A stretch of 38,071 nt of DNA from Chara braunii (GCA_003427395.1 BFEA01000357.1:415642-453712), one strand, 5' to 3'; shown: positions 9,906 through 19,558, numbered from the stretch's first letter. Notes: generated by a model from the letters alone, not told the origin. Made by a program: numbers and translations.

Positions 9906-10049
9906 GACATAACCAGACTAAATAAAGGAACGCATGTATAATGTCAGTTTCAACTTCTTTGTCTGATTGAAAGCAGATTGTGGGGTTGCATCTAGGGGAA
10001 GGGTGGGAGAAAGACAGTATTGCTTGAAGTTTGGCCGGGTCAACCAAAG

Positions 10050-10800
10050 GTTGGGCCAGTTCCATAAGTTTGGGAAGGCCTAGTGCTATGTTTATTTTGC
10101 ATTGTCTGGAGAACCAGACATGTTCAATAAGTTTGGGTGGTCTGGTTGCTCTGACTTGTGAGGGCTGAATGTGATTGTTTTTTTGGAAGCCAGTCAAATC
10201 CATAAGTTTGGGTAGTCTGGCGGCCTTGTTTATTCGGGTTTGATAGTTCCGTTAGTTTATGAACGAGGAGGTGAGCATGTTCTATAAGTTTGGGTGGCTC
10301 AACCTCTTCCTGCGTTGGCTTTAAGAGAAAGGAACCAGAATGAGGGTCAATACATGTTCCATAAGTTTAGGCGGTCTTGGTCCAATGCCTCGCACATGCT
10401 GGAACCAGAAGGTTATAACTTTCGTATACTCTACTATTATCCTATATATGAACAGGTTAGTCAGACAGGGTTCCATAAGTTTGGGTGGTCTGACTATAGC
10501 TTATCACCAACTGAAGATAGTACTTAACTAAGAATAAACTTGTGGTACGAAGGGGCAGGCTGAGTCTTCAGCTGAAGATGATCGGCTCAGCTATATGCTA
10601 CCTTAAAAGACTAAGTGCAAACAATTATATAAATCCTGGATATTTAAACAGTTCAGGGCGACTAGGATGGCCTAGTCACATGCCCAAAGAAGAGAAAAGT
10701 TGTTGTGCCCTTTGTCTGTGTATACTTCTTGGTTGGGCTAGACATGTTCCATAAGTTTGGGTGGTCTAGCCTTGTGCCCTATGTAAGCTGGGCACAAGGG
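10050..10800 (+). repeat. Class-b stem-loop array (loop ATGTTCCATAAGTTTGGGTG)
   Basis: Seven copies of a nearly constant loop, each between arms that differ from copy to copy yet pair: TGGGCC/GGCCTA (10052-10082), AACCAGAC/GTCTGGTT (10112-10147), GCCAG/CTGGC (10189-10221), AGGTGAGC/GCTC-ACCT (10269-10305), a weaker one near 10331-10383, TAGTCAGAC/GTCTGACTA (10458-10496), GGCTAGAC/GTCTAGCC (10736-10771). Further hairpins of unrelated sequence fill the gaps, such as GACTAGG/CCTAGTC (about 10659-10676) and CCTTGTGCCC/GGGCACAAGG (about 10770-10799). Spacing is irregular (about 63 to 276 bp). Confidence 0.85.
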
Positions 10801-11059
10801 GATAAAGCACTGAAAGACTATGAGCTATTGTTTGCTAAGTTAACTTTGGGGCTGGTGAAAGTGCTTACTTTTGTGGTTTGGTCTTCATGTGACTGAGTGA
10901 TGCCACTGCTTAATCTGAGTTCAGTTTGATAGGTAGTTGTTGAAGTTGCTCGCCACGTGCTAGAGCCATAGGAGTTAGTTTCAATTCGTGCATTTTCTAA
11001 GCTCGTTTTTCTACTTAGATCCATTTCTGCATTTTATGGGATCCTTTATTTATACTTGG

Positions 11060-11620
11060 TCTGGTATAAATCTTGGCAAGCCACTTTCTCTATGGGAAGC
11101 GTTGCCGAAATTTTTACAAAACCAAGGAGTTAGTCAAAACTTTGGCTTTTTCAAGATCCAGTCTTGATGACTTTTCGACTTAGTAAGAATATGGGAAAGT
11201 TCCTTTTCTAAGGGAAGTGATGCCCAAATTTTTGCTAATTCAGGGAGTTAGCTAAAATTGGGCCCTGAAGGTTCAAAGTCATTTCAGATTCTAAACTTAG
11301 CTTTGTATAAATCTTGGACTAACACTTTCTCTACGGGAATCGCTGCCGAAATTTCTACAAATCTAAGGAGTTGGTTGAGATTCTGCCTTAACAGGACCTA
11401 GACTTTATGTCTAAGTTCAAGTCTGACTTGGTATAAATCTGGGAAACCTTCCTCCCTAAAGGAAGTGCTGCCCAAATTTTTGCTAAGTCAGGGAGTTAGG
11501 CAAACTTTGACTTTCCGGAATCCAAAGGTTTGACTTTTGGGTTAGTATATTTTCTGCGATGGCACTTTTCAACGGGAAGCGCTGCCGAAATTTTCCTAAA
11601 TTAAAGGAGCTAGCTTATAT
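11060..11620 (+). repeat. Class-c array, five units of about 118 bp alternating two types
   Basis: Units centred near 11100, 11218, 11340, 11463 and 11582 share GGGAAGYG-TGCC-AAATTT and end in AGGAGTTAG. Units 1, 3 and 5 read GCCGAAAT, units 2 and 4 read GCCCAAATTTTTGCTAA, so the array is a dimer repeat of about 240 bp. Between units lie short hairpins at the same place with different sequence: TCAAGA/TCTTGA, CTGAA/TTCAG, TAGAC/GTCTA, CCAAAG/CTTTTGG. Within units CTTCC/GGAAG-type stems precede the conserved block. Confidence 0.8.
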
Positions 11621-11840
11621 TGCGATAGGTGGCGACGTATGTAGGAGGGACTATGCCATGGTCTACCTTTGTTTGGGCACTGGTTAGAGGCAGACTTAGA
11701 CTTAGTTAAGTATGATGACTCAAGTAAGATCGTGATATGGAGATCACTCTCCATGAACTTGTAGACTTAGCTTGAGATTGGTTTGTCTTGTGTTACAGGT
11801 CTCCTTGATCGATTGACTCAGGACTTGGGGCTAGATTCAA

Positions 11841-11925
11841 CTTTGATCCTACGAGGATCACCTTTTCTTATCACTGATAACAGGTCGGTTGCCGATTCGT
11901 CGGCTTACGACTCAATTCCAACTCG
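11841..11925 (+). other. Module Q of E1
   Basis: GATCCT/AGGATC hairpin, then TTATC-act-GATAA (11868-11880), then CAGGTCGG with a GCCGAT partner. The same arrangement appears at 29800-29875 (E2) and 35340-35400 (E3). Confidence 0.7.
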
Positions 11926-12039
11926 CCCTCCCTACTCAACCTGAAAAGGCCTTAGCCCTGGTGATTTCTATTGTTTTGTTAAGGTTTCACCCGGACTTTT
12001 ATTGAATGGCCATTTAACAAAGGTACTGAGCATTTAATT

Positions 12040-12210
12040 ATGGTTGGTTGGCCGGAGGTTGGGGCTTGCATGGCTAAAGCAGGGGGGTATGAGTATGGAG
12101 AGTGGTTGGGGTTGACTCCGTGCAGTGCGTGGACCTTGTTTGATTCTTTGATGTGACTGCAGGTGTGTTCTATGGTTCGGATTTTGGATTTGACTGCCTG
12201 CTATCACACG
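12040..12210 (+). other. Module R of E1
   Basis: Alignable by eye with 29990-30160 (E2) and 35500-35690 (E3): a G-rich stretch with GGTTGACTCC, then a GTGC-rich part, then an acceptor-like TGACTGCAG|GTGTGTTC (E2: ATGTGCAG|GTCTTC; E3: TGTGACAG|GTGTTTG). It may hold a second splice acceptor. Confidence 0.5.
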
Positions 12211-12299
12211 TATACATATGGCTGTGAGGAGCCCCACTATGATTGTGAGAAGTGATTGTCACATATTTACCTCCTTGTATATATATATATATATGTGTG

Positions 12300-13360
12300 T
12301 GTGTACCTATGTTGGGAGTTCGCCTGGCCCATGAGGCCAGCGTATTTGAGGGTTAAGTAGGGGTGAGGTAGGCAGAAACCCCCACCTCTTGATTGTATAT
12401 TTTTTCTGAATTCTTAGTCGGACGTTGGTCCTGAGCCGGGGTTCAAGGTCCTTGTCCAGGACACCCCAAGCCCTAGGCTCTGTAGGGAAGGACCCTTCCC
12501 TCGCGCAGAGCCTATCTGCCCTGCCCGCCGAGACACCCAACCAAGAGGGCAGAGATGCCGCGAGGGCTGAATGACATGTCCTTCAGCCGTTTACTATCGT
12601 GAGGGGTAACCCCCCGCGATACGTTCCTTCAGTCATTCAATATCGCGAGGCCGAGACTGCGTCACGGCATATAATTAGCATCGCTGGTTGGAATAGGACA
12701 GGCCTATAACCGCAATGCTTTATATCTAAGTCTCGTGTGCGACGGTTCGTCGTCCTATTGCCTGCAGTTATGGGATCGAGAGATTCGAACAGGCACCCGA
12801 GTGTTCAGCATCGGCGTAGACCGTGGTGCCGACCGCAAGAAAAGCAGGGGGTACCCAAGTTTGTGATTTCAGGGTAGGGAGGCCTTCGGCCTACATTTGC
12901 TTTTTAGGATTAATATGGTTGGACGTTGTAGTCCGTGACAGCCGTCAAAGTCAAACCCCTTGACTCGTGTCCAGGCCTGGAGTGGGGCTCATCTTCAGGG
13001 CAGTAAGAAACAACTGCCACCACAGGTATGGACCTGTGTACCACCCACTCTGCATAAGGTGCAGAAGAGGGTGTGTGGTCTTCAACCGCGCATGGCGGTT
13101 GTCTAGCGCCGAGATATTAACCCCTCAAGGCGCGTATCAGCCGACACTTGAGTGTCGAAGGTGACCCTCGTATGTTACCCGGGGCCCCATGATTATGGGT
13201 ACTGCATAGAGTACCATCTTCACGACTACTCTTGTACTTTGACATTGCGAAATGATGTGAGAAGGCTCTGCATCCGCGCAATTTTATACCAAGTCCTGCG
13301 CGCGACGCCTATCCGATTTCCTCATCAGAGAGTTATGGGAAGGCTACCGAGGGACTAGGA
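12300..13360 (+). other. E1-specific block of nested hairpins
   Basis: Sequence not shared with E2 or E3 but dense in pairs: CTGGCC/GGCCAG near 12330, TAGGCTCT/AGAGCCTA enclosing GGGAAGG/CCTTCCC near 12475-12512, TATCGTG-GGGG/CCCC-CGCGATA near 12595-12622 enclosed by GAATGA/TCATTC, CACAGGT/ACCTGTG near 13020, CAACCGC/GCGGTTG near 13083-13101, GGTACT/AGTACC near 13198. No coding frame. Individual stems of this size can arise by chance; the nesting is what stands out. A (TA)n/(GT)n tract lies at 12278-12304. Confidence 0.45.
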
Positions 13361-13539
13361 GCGTTGTCGCGTTGGTTATGTTGCGTCGTTCCGTGTGTAT
13401 GTTAGGGGTGTGTTATATTTATGTTCTATAGAGTGGTGTGCGCGTGGCGTGTGGGATGCGTCCTAGTCGACTGGCGACGGGTCGCACTTGGGACCTCAAC
13501 CCCCCAAGATGTCGGTTCGCGTGCGGGTTCGATAGAGGC

Positions 13540-13880
13540 GTACTACCGCACATACCCCCTATGCTACAGCGAAGGAGAAACGCCCTCGGCTGTCCCACCT
13601 CTGCGATTGCAGTTGATCAACTTTCGTATTGTGGACTGGTAGCTCGGCGGGGATACGTCCACCGAAGGGAGGTGACAACTCCTGTAAGGTGAAGGTAAAT
13701 CGTGTCTCGCGTAGGCCCTGTCCTGTCGTAGGGGCTCGCGAGAGGTATGGTTGGCGCACTCGGCCGGAGCGGCTTGCGAAAGCTCCATGTATGTATCGCA
13801 ACGAGGATTTAGAGCAACTCCTGCGTGACGCGGTCGGGAGGGTCTCGCGCTGCCTTTGAGTAGCGCCGGACCGATGCGCT
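13540..13880 (+). other. Module S of E1 (multi-stem 3' module)
   Basis: Shared with 30440-30765 and 36030-36385. Landmarks in order: TATGCTAC-GCGA and GAGAAA loop; an A-box-like GGTAGCTCGGCGGGG (from 13638); ACAAC; a long stem CTCGCG-GCCC closed by GGGGC-CGCGAG (13705-13742) around a loop ending TCGTA; GAGAGGTAT; then CTCGGCC paired with GGTCGGG, and GCGCT paired with AGCGC. Every stem differs from E2 and E3 in sequence but still pairs, partly through G-T. Confidence 0.75.
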
Positions 13881-13899
13881 CAATACCGTGATTATACAC

Positions 13900-14380
13900 C
13901 TGTACGGCACGGTGCACCTGCGTGTTTCGTGTATTTGTCACTTGTGACTGTATGAGTGTCACAGCGTCTATGCGTATGACACGATGTCATTGTTTGGTGT
14001 CAAAGTGCATTGCCTGCCTCTGTTTCTGTGTGTTTTGTATGTCCTTGTCGCTTTGCATTGTGTGACAGTGATCTTCTTACTGCACACTTTGTAACTGTGT
14101 CCCTGTGTATTTTACTGTGTGCTCGTCATGGTGCAACTGTCTCTGTGCGGCCGTGACTATGTGTGCCACAGTGGGTTTCTCTGCGTGCGTTTACTGTGTC
14201 ACAGTATTTGTTGTGTATGTCTGTTGTATGCGCGTGCCACTGCAACAACATGCCCCAAAGTACCTGGGCGTGTTTCACCGTGTATATGTGTCCGTCATAG
14301 TGCGACTGTGAGCATATATGTCACGATACCTGTGTGTATTACACTATCTGCGTGTGTGTGCGGAACATTCAGGGAGATTC
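13900..14380. repeat. Degenerate GT-rich satellite, second tract
   Basis: Same GTGTCACAGTG/CCGTGTAT word set as 2021-3050. It is followed by repeat Y2 at 14574, while at the first site it follows repeat Y1, so the two families keep company. ORFs here are compositional. Confidence 0.7.
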
Positions 14381-14542
14381 AGAGCTGCGTATGCGTGAAC
14401 CATCGCCACACCACCAATTATTCGAGGCAAGTCTGAATCTCGACTGCGTTCGTGGCCACTTTATTTCGAAGCTCAAGTCACCAGCTTGTACGCCATCTGT
14501 TTAAATGTCTGACGGGTGTCTTAGAAAGGCAAATCTGATCGC

Positions 14543-14573
14543 GATAATAATAATAATAATAATAATAATAATA
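14543..14573. repeat. (ATA)n microsatellite
   Basis: About ten ATA units marking the left edge of repeat Y copy 2. Confidence 0.95.
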
Positions 14574-14770
14574 GGAATATAAGTGTGAATGACATACAGA
14601 AACCCAAGCTGCGAAATCAAACAGATGTCTGAGTAGCCATGTATAAACAAAGCTCAATAGTGCCAAGAATCCATCCCAAAGGATCAATACAAGGAAATAA
14701 TGAGTCAATGCTCATGCCCATAGGTCACACCAACACAATATTCAAGGTCCCTCCTCTCTGTCTGGCGTCC
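14574..14770 (+). repeat. Dispersed repeat Y, copy 2
   Basis: Begins AGGAATATAAGTGTGAA after the microsatellite, as does copy 1 at 1832. Similarity continues to about TATTCAAGGTC. The flanking 14770-15390 has only short ORFs and no recognised gene. Confidence 0.65.
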
Positions 14771-15393
14771 TGTGATCCAACCTACTCTATTTTATTATCC
14801 TACCTACAGCAGTGTTCATTCAACAAGCTCACTTCGAATATAAAAGATCAATGTTCATGTTATCAACATTCTAGTCACCCTCTCCTCACGCACCAGGTAC
14901 GTATTTCGTGTAGCAATAATGACAAAATCATAATAATATTAGTAATAATAACATTAACATTGATAATAATAACGCACATAATAATGTATACAAGGTATCT
15001 CCTATGTTTGGTACAGTTAAGGTGAGGGTGCTCTGTATTCGGGATTCTTCTAACCGACCTCTGCACCTTCAGGCAATGGGCGACGAGGTAAATTTCTCCC
15101 GTTCTCCCATTTTATTTCCTACCCCCTTTCTTCTTCCCCTTCTTCCTCATTCTTGTCGCTGTCATAGTTGCCCGGCCATGTTCCTTCCATTGTCACATCT
15201 CAATCTTTGTAGCCACTGTGTCCGCACCACCCTCTCTTCTCGCCTTCTCACTCTTTTCCTTCTTCATTCTCTCTCTCTCCCCTTTCCCTTGCGAGTTCAC
15301 TCCTCCTTCTGTGTCCGTCCCCACCTTTTCGAGTGCTCGTGTCCTTGCCAGTATGCTTGTTAAAACAACAACTATATTACGAATGAAATATCC

Positions 15394-15453
15394 ATAAAAT
15401 AAAATAAAATAAAATAAAATAATAATAAAATAATAATAATAACGATAATAATA

Positions 15454-15485
<32 letters not shown>

Positions 15486-15507
15486 GTAATAATAATAACA
15501 ATAATAT
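15394..15507. repeat. (AAAAT)n then (AAT)n microsatellite
   Basis: Five or so AAAAT units followed by AAT units with a few interruptions. It lies just left of repeat copy G1. Confidence 0.95.
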
Positions 15508-15540
15508 GCAGGGAAGATAAATAATAACAAACTTTAGCAA

Positions 15541-15880
15541 TCAAACAACATCATATACACAAGACCAGATAGTTGTGAATTCGAACGAATGGCAGAATTG
15601 CATCACGAGTTTCTCCAAACAAGAGCATACCAAAAACTCATAATTGATAATGCTGGAATAGTCTGTCACTATCATCAACGAAAAACCACTGTTGATATCC
15701 TATCTGGAGCTCGACGCCCAGACTACATACGGCAGATCTTATCTAGCCTATACTATAACAGCTCTCCCAGAGTTCGAGCATACGGCGACCAATGTGGCAC
15801 GCCTCCAGCGCCAAGTAAGTCTCTCTTATCACTCACAACCTCGATCCCAACTTACAGATGTCACATACACCCAATAATCA
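15541..15880 (+). repeat. Gene-like dispersed repeat G, copy 1
   Basis: The first part (15541-15680) is the reverse complement of family X (for example 21960-22200). The next part (15681-15830) matches the minus-strand segment 21295-21440 and the minus-strand segment at 26060-26215. After an AAGTAAG donor-like site the match to 21.2 kb continues through TATCACTCACAAC and CGATCCC to an acceptor-like ACAG|ATGT. Copies thus share an exon-intron-exon look. The longest frame (15589-16101) contains ARRPDYIRQILSS, recognisably like DRRPDYRWQILYI in the 21-kb copy. The frames disagree after that, so coding is uncertain. I know no family for it. Confidence 0.55.
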
Positions 15881-15930
15881 CCACGCGCCTCATTCAGCAC
15901 ACAGTAGCACAGGTCAACTACGGCTGCCTG

Positions 15931-16368
15931 CTTTTTCTTCTTCTTCTTCTTCTTCTTCTTCTTTTTGCACACTCCCTCTACCACGCAACTCACCTTCCTC
16001 CCTCTGCGCACCCCCCCCTTCCTGTCGCATACCGTAATGGTACGGACCAGAACAGAACCGATCTCTCTCACATGGTTCAGGATAACACAACGAAAGGCTA
16101 ATATACCAATGATCGACTCAATCGATGTCACATGCAAACCAAACATACATCGTCATCATCACATCGTGTGAAGGGGCCTGGCGCCCACTCAGGAAGAATG
16201 TGTCAGGCCCCATACATACACAGACGAAGAGAAGGGGATCAGACGAAGAAGAGGGGGGAAGATGAGACTGTCGTCAACACCAAGTCTTTGGTGCAGGTCC
16301 CAAATAATCCCTCGTCCAATGTCTAAATCCACTGTCGAGTCTGAATCCAAATGTCGTCAAGTCCCAAA

Positions 16369-16440
<72 letters not shown>

Positions 16441-16451
16441 TTGTAGCCTGT
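15931..16451. other. TTC repeat, GGGGCCTG hairpin and (CT)n tract
   Basis: A (TTC)n tract (15931-15966), a hairpin pairing GGGGCCTG with CAGGCCCC (16173-16180 with 16204-16211), and (CT)n (about 16370-16439). No gene recognised between them. Confidence 0.8.
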
Positions 16452-16773
16452 AGTTGCTGAGCGGTCAGGTAGCGAGAGGGTGAGGGAGAGATGGTGACTC
16501 GGAGGAGGAAGGAGAAACTCTCCCTCTCTCTCTCTCACTCACTTTCTCTACTATCAAATGGCATTCCCCACGACTAAACCACGTACCGCTTTTGCCCACA
16601 GTCGAATACAACTATCCGTCTGAACATACAGCCTCGTCTTGGTATCGAGGAGACGAGTGCCCCACACCCTCCTTCAGGCTCAGACAGACTGAAAAGCCCC
16701 CACCTGCGCACATAGGCGCAAAGGGAATACTCCTTCCCCTTGAATCTACATGCGCATGTAGCCGTCGGTCAAT

Positions 16774-16775
16774 AC

Positions 16776-16838
<63 letters not shown>

Positions 16839-16881
16839 TATTATTATTATTATTACTATTATTATTATTATTATTACTATT
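16774..16881. repeat. (ATT)n microsatellite
   Basis: About 35 ATT units with three interruptions, each ATTACT. The 102-codon Tyr-rich ORF across it is an artefact of the repeat. Confidence 0.95.
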
Positions 16882-16899
16882 TATTGTATTATTTTAGGC

Positions 16900-17100
16900 T
16901 CGTTTGCATTGCATCTTCCGTCAAGCTATGGGGGCAGTTCGGGTTGGACCGCGAAGCTACCGTACCCAATTTTCAGTCGCAGTTGTTGCATCGAGCGGGG
17001 CAGTGCAGACAGATGTCACACAGTCTCAGGCAACGTTGTCGGAGCTGATACCCTTACAAGGGTATCCGCTCATGATATTGCAGTCGACACAATGTAGACA
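16900..17100 (+). pseudogene. Possible scrap of Ty3/gypsy pol (RNase H/linker end)
   Basis: Residues NVVGADTLTRVSA in the frame of 16909-17097 resemble VVGANTLTRVSA at the left edge of the integrase pseudogene (3066 onward), and both recall the NxVADALSR motif ending Ty3/gypsy RNase H. At DNA level about 35 bp are shared (17028-17062 and 3069-3103), centred on a near-perfect palindrome (ATACCCT/AGGGTAT). Nothing else of pol is recognisable around it. It could alternatively be a dispersed hairpin rather than a gene remnant. Confidence 0.4.
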
Positions 17101-17450
17101 CCAACTGTTAGAACAGAGACGGCTAAAAACAGAAACTTGGGTAAACCCCTCGACCGTTAAGGTCATAAAAGTTTAGTAACCGCCAGGGCCAAAACACGGC
17201 ACGAGCGGACAAGAGTCGGGGGTTAAGAATTTCGAATGCTTGTCTGCATCACCGCAGCGCATGCAGAGCCAACGAGAGTTAGTGGATTAAAAATTAGAAT
17301 AACCACGCGCGCAGAGACTGCAAAGTGGTTAGTAAATAAAACCTCCAACCACAAGGTCGGAAGGTCAGTCAAGGCGAAAAAGAGTCGCGCGAGACGCGGC
17401 TACGGTCTTTCTCAGGCGGTTGATGACTGAGAAAGAGTGATTGTTTTGAC
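17101..17450. other. No recognised gene
   Basis: Mixed-composition DNA with one 64-codon ORF lacking any familiar motif. Confidence 0.4.
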
Positions 17451-17930
17451 TCGAGTCCGCGGACGTTGAGTGTATCGAAAAGAGCGAGGCGGGAAAATCA
17501 CTCCCGCAGGAGAGAATATGGGTAGAAATTAGTAAAGGCCCCGGCCATGTGGCCGGGGTGACTAGAAGAAGAAGCCTAACCTGCTGTAACAGACTGCGAT
17601 GGCCAATACTGGCCTGGGTTTCCCCTCACGGTAGGCCGTAGGCCTTATGGACTGACTGGACTAAGCCGTGTACTCAACTTAGGACAGACTAGCTCTCACT
17701 AGAACCAAACGTGGAGCTAGCCCAGTAGGTACAGGTACTGACTGATACGAAGAAGATCTTGGGATTGAGCCTGACCTGCCTCCGGGCTAGCTCCTTTTGC
17801 TAGCTACAGGGGGCGGGCCTACCTTTTTCCGCCCGCCCACAAAGGGCGGGATTCGAACCCATGACCTCGAGTTTGGGACAAGATAAAGTTGTAACCCGTT
17901 GTGACAGTTGGCACAACGGGGTAAATAATA
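17450..17930. other. Hairpin-dense segment with a tRNA-type B box on the minus strand
   Basis: Perfect stems: CCCCGGCC/GGCCGGGG with loop ATGT (17539-17558); GAGCTAGCCC/GGGCTAGCTC (17714-17723 with 17784-17793); GGGCGGGC/GCCCGCCC (17811-17838); CCCGTTGTG/CACAACGGG (17895-17920). On the minus strand GGGTTCGAATCCC (17848-17860) is an exact pol III B-box/T-arm core. I found no matching A box at tRNA distance and no acceptor stem, so this is not a tRNA gene; a decayed SINE or a relative of the E elements is possible. Confidence 0.55.
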
Positions 17931-18337
17931 GTTAGATTCTCTCTTTTGCTTTTTCTTTTTCTTTTTCCTTTTATTGTTATTAGTTAGATTTGTTGTTGGC
18001 CCCGTGGTCAGAAACCTCTCGCAGCCTCACTTTGATGAATCTACCCCAGGAAACACGGTAGATACAGTCAAGGGAGTTAGCAGAGATCCCAGACGAGGCA
18101 GCCGCTAAGGACTACAGCGCGGCGCCGTGGAGATCCGACTCGGGGGACAACGAACTAGGAGCAAAGGGGAGGAGAAAAGAGAAAAAAGCGAACAAAAGCG
18201 GGGGAGGAGATATCGCAAGTAGATCAGAGAAGCGGGAGATTGCGCGAAAAATATTAGAACGTGAGAAGAAGAGAAAGAGAAGAAGAAGAAGGAAGAGGAG
18301 GTGGAAAAGGGAGAAGGTGGGGAAAACAAATACTCAC

Positions 18338-18414
18338 TGGGTCGTGTCGCCGCCGATGACCTTGAGAGTTAGGCTCGCCATCCGCTCGACCTCATTGAAA
18401 CGTGTGGACGTAGC
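18338..18414 (-). CDS. Candidate 77-bp internal exon, product unknown
   Basis: Bounded on the minus strand by CTCATGCAG| and |GTGAGTATTT. Only one of three frames is open; it reads STRFNEVERMASLTLKVI, a plausible protein segment with balanced composition. I do not recognise the family. Length is 25 codons plus two bases, so it would shift phase to the next exon. Together with its neighbour at 18551-18636 it is the best sign that real coding sequence exists here. Confidence 0.4.
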
Positions 18415-18550
18415 CTGCATGAGCGATAGGGAATGGTAAGCCGGAGACGAGCAAGCTATCACCTGACAGGGAGATAAAAGGGAGAGAAGAAGAAGAAGAA
18501 GAAGAAGAAGAAGGAAGGAAAGAAGGAAGGGGGAGAAAGGAGAAACTTAC

Positions 18551-18636
18551 CTCCGTTGGAGTCGGTAACAGCGAGGTTCCGATTGAGAAGTTGAAACCTT
18601 GTACGTGAGACTCTCTGCGTGCGCCTTGGGAGACTT
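18551..18636 (-). CDS. Candidate 86-bp internal exon, product unknown
   Basis: Bounded on the minus strand by GTTCTTTAG| and |GTAAGTTTC. All three frames are open, so the phase is undetermined; one frame includes RFQLLNRNLAVTDSNG. It precedes a (GAA)n tract (18488-18513), which on the minus strand is a polypyrimidine run ahead of the next exon at 18414. Confidence 0.35.
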
Positions 18637-18912
18637 CTAAAGAACGAGCAAGTCATCATTGGCGATCAATGAGAAAGCCTTGTAGGGCTATCAGGCGCCG
18701 ACGAAGCCACGGCGAGGGAGCGGGAGAAAAGACGGGTAAGTTTTCAGTATCGCAACTAACCTTATGGTATTTCCTTAGAAAAGAGAAGCCAAATTGAATG
18801 AATCTCCCGCTACATCTAGGAGATATGCACCACCGATTGCACCATTGATTGTTTCACCTTCATCACTATTCACCCGCTGTCGGGCTTTCGATCCTACTCG
18901 CAATTGGAACAT

Positions 18913-18970
18913 ACGTGTGTGTGTGTGTGTGTGTGTATGTGTGTGTGTGTATGTGTGTGTGTGAGAGAGA
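18913..18970. repeat. (GT)n microsatellite
   Basis: GT units interrupted by two ATGT steps, running into GAGAGAGAG. Confidence 0.9.
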
Positions 18971-19160
18971 GGGAGAAAGAGACGATAAGTCGCTAACCTT
19001 GACCAACAGCTAAGTCTCTGGGGTGCGACTCGCACTACTCGGATCGATAGAAGAGCAAATCAAAAAGTGGCAGTGTATATTTCCCTGTTTCAGCGGAAGA
19101 TTCATTCCGTTTTTGCTCGTCCTATTGATGGAGTGTGTGCATGTGAGACGTTCATGATTC

Positions 19161-19164
<4 letters not shown>

Positions 19165-19201
<37 letters not shown>

Positions 19202-19365
19202 NNNNNNNNNNNNNNNNNNNNNNNNNNNNNNNNNNNNNNNNNNNNNNNNNNNNNNNNNNNNNNNNNNNNNNNNNNNNNNNNNNNNNNNNNNNNNNNNNNN
19301 NNNNNNNNNNNNNNNNNNNNNNNNNNNNNNNNNNNNGGGGGGGGGGGGGGGGGGGGGGGGGGGGG
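19165..19365. other. (GA)n tract, assembly gap of 135 N and a 29-base G run
   Basis: The (GA)n run (19165-19201) enters N at 19202-19336 and leaves as 29 consecutive G (19337-19365). The gap size may be nominal and the G run may be a sequencing or assembly artefact. ORFs spanning it (19010-19705 minus, 19067-19504 plus) contain the N block and should be ignored. Confidence 0.95.
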
Positions 19366-19558
19366 ATGTGGGAGGAGCAAAAAGAAAAGCAAGGAGAAGC
19401 AGGGAGAGATAGTGCGAGTGAGCAAGCAGAACCTCGCGAGTGAGATGAAGTTGAAGACCGCGAACAAGGGAACAACTACCGAACGAGCAAGGAACGTGTG
19501 GTAGTAGCGTATGCGAAAACAAGAGATGGTAAGCGGGAGTTGGGCGAAATAGCACGTG

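Larger units (their letters stand above)
9736..13880 (+). other. E1: composite hairpin-rich element, full set of modules
   Basis: Contains, in the E order: hairpin P (9736-9791), a GT-AG gap (9792-9905), two stem-loop arrays of different classes (b, 10050-10800; c, 11060-11620), module Q (11841-11925), module R (12040-12210), a further hairpin-dense block (12300-13360) absent from E2 and E3, and module S (13540-13880). No ORF follows the element on its sense strand. The 237-codon ORF on the opposite strand (9490-10203) crosses the array and the P hairpin and is judged accidental. The 5' limit is unclear: E2 and E3 start at an ATT microsatellite about 260-290 bp before P, which E1 lacks. Function unknown; a long structured RNA is the favoured reading. 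Confidence 0.6.

Noticed and set aside
9490-10203. 237-codon minus-strand ORF
   Set aside because: It runs antisense across hairpin P, the intron-like gap and part of array b, has no recognisable motif, and its openness is explained by the structured repeat.
10050-10800. CRISPR array
   Set aside because: Repeats are hairpin loops with irregular spacing in eukaryotic, transposon-rich DNA; no unique uniform spacers and no cas genes.
12300-13360. Every single 6-8 bp stem as meaningful
   Set aside because: Stems of that size occur by chance tens of times in 38 kb; only repeated, nested or covarying ones were given weight.
17848-17860. tRNA gene on the minus strand
   Set aside because: The B-box core is exact, but no A box, anticodon arm or acceptor stem can be placed at the required distances.
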